A DNA stretch of 64,000 nucleotides from assembly GCF_015354345.1 (NCBI RefSeq), contig NZ_JADKYS010000003.1:402856-466855 (forward strand), written 5' to 3'. Source of the DNA: Methylophilus sp. 14 (GTDB lineage: Bacteria; Pseudomonadota; Gammaproteobacteria; Burkholderiales; Methylophilaceae). The position numbers and the translations under genes are program-made. The stretch's first letter is position 1. Each line of letters starts with the position of its first letter. A model generated the notes under the pieces. It was not told where the DNA came from. It saw only the letters and a program-made list of their open reading frames with translations, and made no database searches. Shown piece after piece: positions 60,313 to 64,000 of the stretch.

Positions 60313-61056
60313 ATGGATCGTCTGATATACACTGCAATGACTGGCGCCAAACATATTTTGGAGCAACAGGCGACCACTGCCCACAACCTGGCCAATGCCA
60401 CCACGACCGGCTTTAAAGCCCAGGTGGACAGCTTCCGCGCAGTGCCAATTTTAGGCGATGGTTTGCCTACACGCGCCTTTGTCGTCGATGCCACAGTGGG
60501 CACCGACTACAAGGCTGGCAGTATCCAGCATACCGGCCGCGACCTGGATGTCGCCGTACAAGGCCAGGGCTGGATCGCCGTGCAGCGCGCCGATGGTTCA
60601 GAAGGTTACACCCGCAACGGCTCGCTCAAAATTAATGAGAACGGGCAATTACAAACCGAATCCGGCCTCAATGTAATGGGCGATGCAGGCCCGATCAGCA
60701 TTCCGCCTAACGTGATTGTCAGTATCGGTGGTGATGGCACGATTTCCAGCGTCAACGACTTTACTGCACCAGGCGCGACCACCATTCTGGGCCGGATCAA
60801 ACTGGCGAATCCACCAGAAGCTTCGCTCAAGCGCGCAGATGATGGCTTGTTTGTCACCAGCAATGGGCAGGCAGCGCCACTGGACCCTAACGTAAAAGTG
60901 GCTGGCGGTGCTTTAGAAACCAGCAATGTCAACGTGGTCGAAACCATGGTGAACATGATCAGCCTGGCTCGCCAGTTTGAGATGCAAATGAAAATGCTGG
61001 AAAACGCGCAAAACAACGCTGGAAAAGCCGATCAGCTCTTCAGTATGAATGGCTAA
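60313..61056 (+). CDS. flgF: Flagellar basal-body rod protein FlgF
   Basis: A 247-residue proximal rod protein. MDRLIYTAMTGAKHILEQQATTAHNLANATTTGFKAQ and VDATVGTDYKAGSIQHTGRDLDVAVQGQGWIAV are typical of FlgF rather than FlgG. It ends with the rod/hook helix VETMVNMISLARQFEMQMKML. Confidence 0.95.
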   Translation: MDRLIYTAMTGAKHILEQQATTAHNLANATTTGFKAQVDSFRAVPILGDGLPTRAFVVDATVGTDYKAGSIQHTGRDLDVAVQGQGWIAVQRADGSEGYTRNGSLKINENGQLQTESGLNVMGDAGPISIPPNVIVSIGGDGTISSVNDFTAPGATTILGRIKLANPPEASLKRADDGLFVTSNGQAAPLDPNVKVAGGALETSNVNVVETMVNMISLARQFEMQMKMLENAQNNAGKADQLFSMNG

Positions 61057-61109
61057 GGCTTGCACTAATATTGCAGTATGAAAACGGGTTTAAGCCCAAG
61101 GAGTGAACG

Positions 61110-61892
61110 ATGATACGCTCATTATGGATTTCAAAAACCGGTCTGGATGCACAACAAATGCAGATGGACGTGATTTCAAACAACCTGGCCAACGTCAGCA
61201 CCAGCGGCTTTAAAAAGTCGCGCGCGGTGTTTGAAGACCTGCTCTACCAGAACATTCGCCAGGTAGGCTCACAAAGCTCGCAACAAAGCCAGCTGCCCAG
61301 CGGTTTGCAATTAGGTACCGGTGTAAAACCGGTGGCGACCGAGCGTATTTTCACCCAAGGCAACTTGCAACAAACCAGCAACGATAAAGACGTGGCTATT
61401 CAGGGCCAGGGCTTCTTCCAGATTCTGTTGCCTGATGGCACCACCGCCTACACGCGCGATGGCTCGTTCCAGGTCGATAGCCAGGGCCAACTGGTCACTG
61501 CCAGCGGCTTCCCGGTACAACCGTCAATTACGATTCCAGCCAATGCGCAAAGCTTGTCCATTGGCAGAGATGGTGTGGTCTCAATTACCACCCCTAACTC
61601 AACGGCCACGACCCAGATTGGCCAGATTCAGTTAGCCACATTTATCAACCCGACTGGCTTGCAATCTAAAGGTGAAAACCTGTATGTAGAAACCACCGCA
61701 TCAGGCAACCCGAATACCAATGTACCAGGCACCAATGGTGCGGGTCTGCTTTCACAAGGCTATGTTGAAACCTCCAACGTTAACGTGGTGGAAGAGCTGG
61801 TGAGCATGATTCAAACCCAGCGTGCGTATGAAATTAACAGCAAGGCGATTACAACCTCGGACCAGATGCTGCAAAAACTGTCGCAGATGTAA
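61110..61892 (+). CDS. flgG: Flagellar distal rod protein FlgG
   Basis: A 260-residue rod protein, opening with [47 protein letters not shown] and ending [37 protein letters not shown] lies upstream. It follows flgF by 53 bases. Confidence 0.96.
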   Translation: MIRSLWISKTGLDAQQMQMDVISNNLANVSTSGFKKSRAVFEDLLYQNIRQVGSQSSQQSQLPSGLQLGTGVKPVATERIFTQGNLQQTSNDKDVAIQGQGFFQILLPDGTTAYTRDGSFQVDSQGQLVTASGFPVQPSITIPANAQSLSIGRDGVVSITTPNSTATTQIGQIQLATFINPTGLQSKGENLYVETTASGNPNTNVPGTNGAGLLSQGYVETSNVNVVEELVSMIQTQRAYEINSKAITTSDQMLQKLSQM

Positions 61893-61914
61893 TCCCTGCT
61901 TGAGGATCACTCAA

Positions 61915-62583
61915 ATGATGAATAGAACGATCATGAGCTTACTACTTTGTTTGGCGTTTTCCCAATTACTGAACGGCTGCTCCATTACGCCTTCAACCAT
62001 TGTGCAAAAACCGGACACGCCACGCGTCGCCATGGCACGCCCAGACGCGCGTACGGCAGGCGCCATTTTCAACAGTGCAGGCTTTCGCCCGCTGTTTGAA
62101 GACCGCCGCCCACGCTATGTAGGTGATATCGTCACTGTTCGTATTGCAGAAAATACCACTGCTAACAAGGCTTCTGATAACGAGCAAACCAAAGATGGCT
62201 CCACAGCCGCTTCTGTGACCGGCCTGTTTGGCCATAACGTGCCTAAAGCCGCCTTTAACGCCAGCTCAGCCCTGTCATTCAAAGACAAAGCAGCGGCAGA
62301 TGCCAGCAATACCTTTAGTGGTTCTGTGACAGCGACCGTGACCGATGTGCTGCCAAATGGCTACCTGGTGATCAGCGGCGAGAAACAGATTGGCTTTGAC
62401 AAGGGCACTGAATATGTCCGCTTCTCAGGCATTGTCAACCCGGACATGATTACCATCGGCAACGAAGTGGTCTCGACCAAAGTGGCTGATGCGCGTATTG
62501 AATACCGCAGCAACAGCAAAATGGATGCCGCTGAAGTGCTGTCCATGTTCTCGCGCTTTTTCCTTAGCATGATTCCATTGTAG
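61915..62583 (+). CDS. flgH: Flagellar L-ring protein FlgH
   Basis: A 222-residue outer-membrane lipoprotein. The lipobox LLNGC is at about residues 17-21, then SLFEDRRPRYVGDIVTVRI-like text (here LFEDRRPRYVGDIVTVRIAENTTANK) and the end SMFSRFFLSMIPL. The frame opens upstream in flgG; ATG 61915 has GAGGA eight bases before it and starts the signal peptide. Confidence 0.95.
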   Translation: MMNRTIMSLLLCLAFSQLLNGCSITPSTIVQKPDTPRVAMARPDARTAGAIFNSAGFRPLFEDRRPRYVGDIVTVRIAENTTANKASDNEQTKDGSTAASVTGLFGHNVPKAAFNASSALSFKDKAAADASNTFSGSVTATVTDVLPNGYLVISGEKQIGFDKGTEYVRFSGIVNPDMITIGNEVVSTKVADARIEYRSNSKMDAAEVLSMFSRFFLSMIPL

Positions 62584-62594
62584 GAGAGTTAATC

Positions 62595-63740
62595 ATGCCC
62601 GCACTGACAAAACCCCTGTTTCACAACGCACAGCGCGGCATACGCGCTGTTGCCTATGGCATGCTGGCCTGCAGCCTGCTGCTGACAACCCCGTTCGCCC
62701 AGGCTGAGCGTATCAAGGATATCAGCAACATTCAGGGCGTGCGTGCCAACCAGTTGATTGGTTATGGCCTGGTCGTTGGCCTGGATGGCACAGGCGACAT
62801 GACCACGCAAACCCCGTTTACCGTGCAAAGTATTATCAGCATGATGAACCAGATGGGTATTACCTTACCGCCTGGCACCAATCTGCAATTGAAAAACGTC
62901 GCGGCAGTCATGGTCACCAGCTCCCTGCCCGCTTTCGCACAACCGGGCCAAACGCTGGATGTGACAGTCTCTTCCATGGGTAACGCCAAGAGCTTGCGCG
63001 GCGGCACCCTGCTGATGACGCCACTTAAAGGTGCCGATGGTCAAATTTACGCGATGGGTCAGGGCAACCTGGTCGTCGGTGGTGTCGGCGCGGCCGCCAA
63101 TGGCAGCCAAACCCAGATCAACCATTTAAGTGTAGGCCGTATTTCTGAGGGCGCCACGGTTGAACGTGCCCTGCCCAACACCCTGCTGCATCAGGATGTG
63201 GTCAAACTCGAATTGAAAGAAAGTGATTTCTCAACCGCCAACAATGTGGTGGAAGCCATTAACAAGAAGTTTGGCCCGATGACCGCACAAGCCGAAAGTG
63301 GCCGCGTGATTCAAGTGCGCCCACCTGAAAGCATGAGCCGCGTCTCGTTTCTGGCCAACCTGGAAACGATTAACGTGGCGCTGGCGGCAACCCCTGCCAA
63401 AATTATCCTCAATGCACGCACGGGTTCAGTGGTCATGAACAAGGCAGTAACGCTGGATAGTTGCGCAGTTTCGCACGGCAACCTGTCTGTGGTGATTAAT
63501 ACTTCACCGGTGATTAGCCAGCCTGGCCCATTCTCCAATGGCCAGACGATTTCCACCGCCGTGTCAGAAATTAACATTAACAAAGAGCCAGGCAAAGTGC
63601 TCAAGCTGAATAACGGCGCAAACTTGTCTGATGTGGTCAAAGCGCTCAACGCCATTGGCACCACACCACAGGACTTACTGGCGATTTTGCAAGCCATGAA
63701 AGCTGCCGGCGCATTGAATGCCGAGCTTGAGGTGATTTAA
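62595..63740 (+). CDS. flgI: Flagellar P-ring protein FlgI
   Basis: A 381-residue periplasmic ring protein. It has a signal peptide ending FAQAERIKDI, then NIQGVRANQLIGYGLVVGLDGTGD, the family signature, and the end LNAIGTTPQDLLAILQAMKAAGALNAELEVI. AGGAGAG is 8 bases upstream of ATG. FlgA at 56483 is its chaperone. Confidence 0.95.
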   Translation: MPALTKPLFHNAQRGIRAVAYGMLACSLLLTTPFAQAERIKDISNIQGVRANQLIGYGLVVGLDGTGDMTTQTPFTVQSIISMMNQMGITLPPGTNLQLKNVAAVMVTSSLPAFAQPGQTLDVTVSSMGNAKSLRGGTLLMTPLKGADGQIYAMGQGNLVVGGVGAAANGSQTQINHLSVGRISEGATVERALPNTLLHQDVVKLELKESDFSTANNVVEAINKKFGPMTAQAESGRVIQVRPPESMSRVSFLANLETINVALAATPAKIILNARTGSVVMNKAVTLDSCAVSHGNLSVVINTSPVISQPGPFSNGQTISTAVSEININKEPGKVLKLNNGANLSDVVKALNAIGTTPQDLLAILQAMKAAGALNAELEVI

Positions 63741-63753
63741 GCGAGAGACGGCG

Positions 63754-64000
63754 ATGCAACCTCGTATCGATCCTACGACGCAAAGTCTGGCCATTGACGG
63801 TAACTCGCTCAATAGCCTGAAGCGTGGCAATACTGACTCGCCCGAATCTATTCGGGCGGTGGCACGCCAGTTTGAAGCTGTGCTGATGAACATGATGCTG
63901 AAAAGCATGCGTGACACCGTGCCGCAAGATGGCATCACCGATAGCGAGCAAGGCAAGATGTTTATGGGCATGCTGGACCAGCAACTGAGTACCAACCTCA
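63754..64000 (+). CDS. flgJ: Flagellar rod-cap/muramidase FlgJ (start only)
   Basis: The first 82 codons of FlgJ: after a variable start, PESIRAVARQFEAVLMNMMLKSMRDTVPQ and GMLDQQLSTNL are the rod-cap domain signature. The C-terminal muramidase domain, if present, is beyond the window. It begins 13 bases after flgI. Confidence 0.92.
   Translation, partial: MQPRIDPTTQSLAIDGNSLNSLKRGNTDSPESIRAVARQFEAVLMNMMLKSMRDTVPQDGITDSEQGKMFMGMLDQQLSTNL

Overview
The window reads as chromosome of a free-living, flagellated betaproteobacterial methylotroph, most likely of the Methylophilaceae (Methylophilus/Methylovorus-like). The supports are the order pabC-mltG-tmk-holB-pilZ-tatD, a stand-alone pqqA for the PQQ precursor peptide, betaproteobacterial-type flagellar genes, and roughly balanced base composition outside one AT-rich island. 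The genus is inferred from gene content, not from a marker gene. No insertion sequence, prophage or CRISPR array was seen.

Layout. 1-850: the 5' end of rnr (RNase R) facing away from a tRNA-Leu(CAG). 850-3700: a sparse stretch with a small double-glycine-leader peptide gene, a PEP-CTERM protein and a small periplasmic protein. 3800-9250: leftward housekeeping operon pabC-mltG-tmk-holB-pilZ-tatD-MBL hydrolase. 9370-10840: an unknown gene behind a near-consensus flagellar sigma-28 promoter, then a TIR-like (NADase-type) protein with a repeat linker. 10860-15770: YbaK, MazG-like, and a coupled RNase II/aminopropyltransferase-like/rRNA methyltransferase operon. 15880-20420: selO, then a zinc-homeostasis block (zur, a Cys-depleted dksA2-type gene behind three palindromes, a CobW/ZigA GTPase, DUF1826). 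20510-26270: a TonB receptor translationally coupled to an ABC-2 exporter (ATPase and two permeases), then solo pqqA. 26290-31900: a large PAS-rich chemoreceptor, a coiled-coil periplasmic protein, ompW with an FNR/Anr-type promoter, and a methyltransferase. 32100-37730: DUF481 protein, YlqF GTPase, a diguanylate cyclase and rep helicase.

37770-53400 is one rightward surface-glycan cluster of tightly overlapping genes. It starts with GDP-fucose genes (gmd, fcl), passes through an AT-rich core (NeuB fused to a second TIM barrel, a second Gmd-like enzyme, a CMP-sugar synthetase, methyltransferase, flippase, DUF115/sialyltransferase-like protein, acetyltransferase, three GT2 enzymes) and ends with a lipid-linked sugar initiation module (4-reductase, PglC/WcaJ-type transferase, WbpM/FlaA1-type dehydratase). 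No polymerase (Wzy), aminotransferase or hydrolysing 2-epimerase was recognised, so the nonulosonate-like sugar made here cannot be assigned to sialic, legionaminic or pseudaminic acid.

53490-55400 carries the ABC-F ATPase uup. 55480-64000 is a flagellar cluster: flgN, flgM and flgA leftward and flgBCDEFGHIJ rightward, running off the end. The flgM reading frame is broken by one extra base just before its sigma-28-binding C-terminus, although its sigma-28 promoter is intact. The points most worth following are the double-glycine peptide, the sigma-28-driven orphan, the TIR-like protein, the Zur/DksA2 block, the TonB/ABC-2/pqqA neighbourhood, the NeuB fusion and the flgM frameshift.
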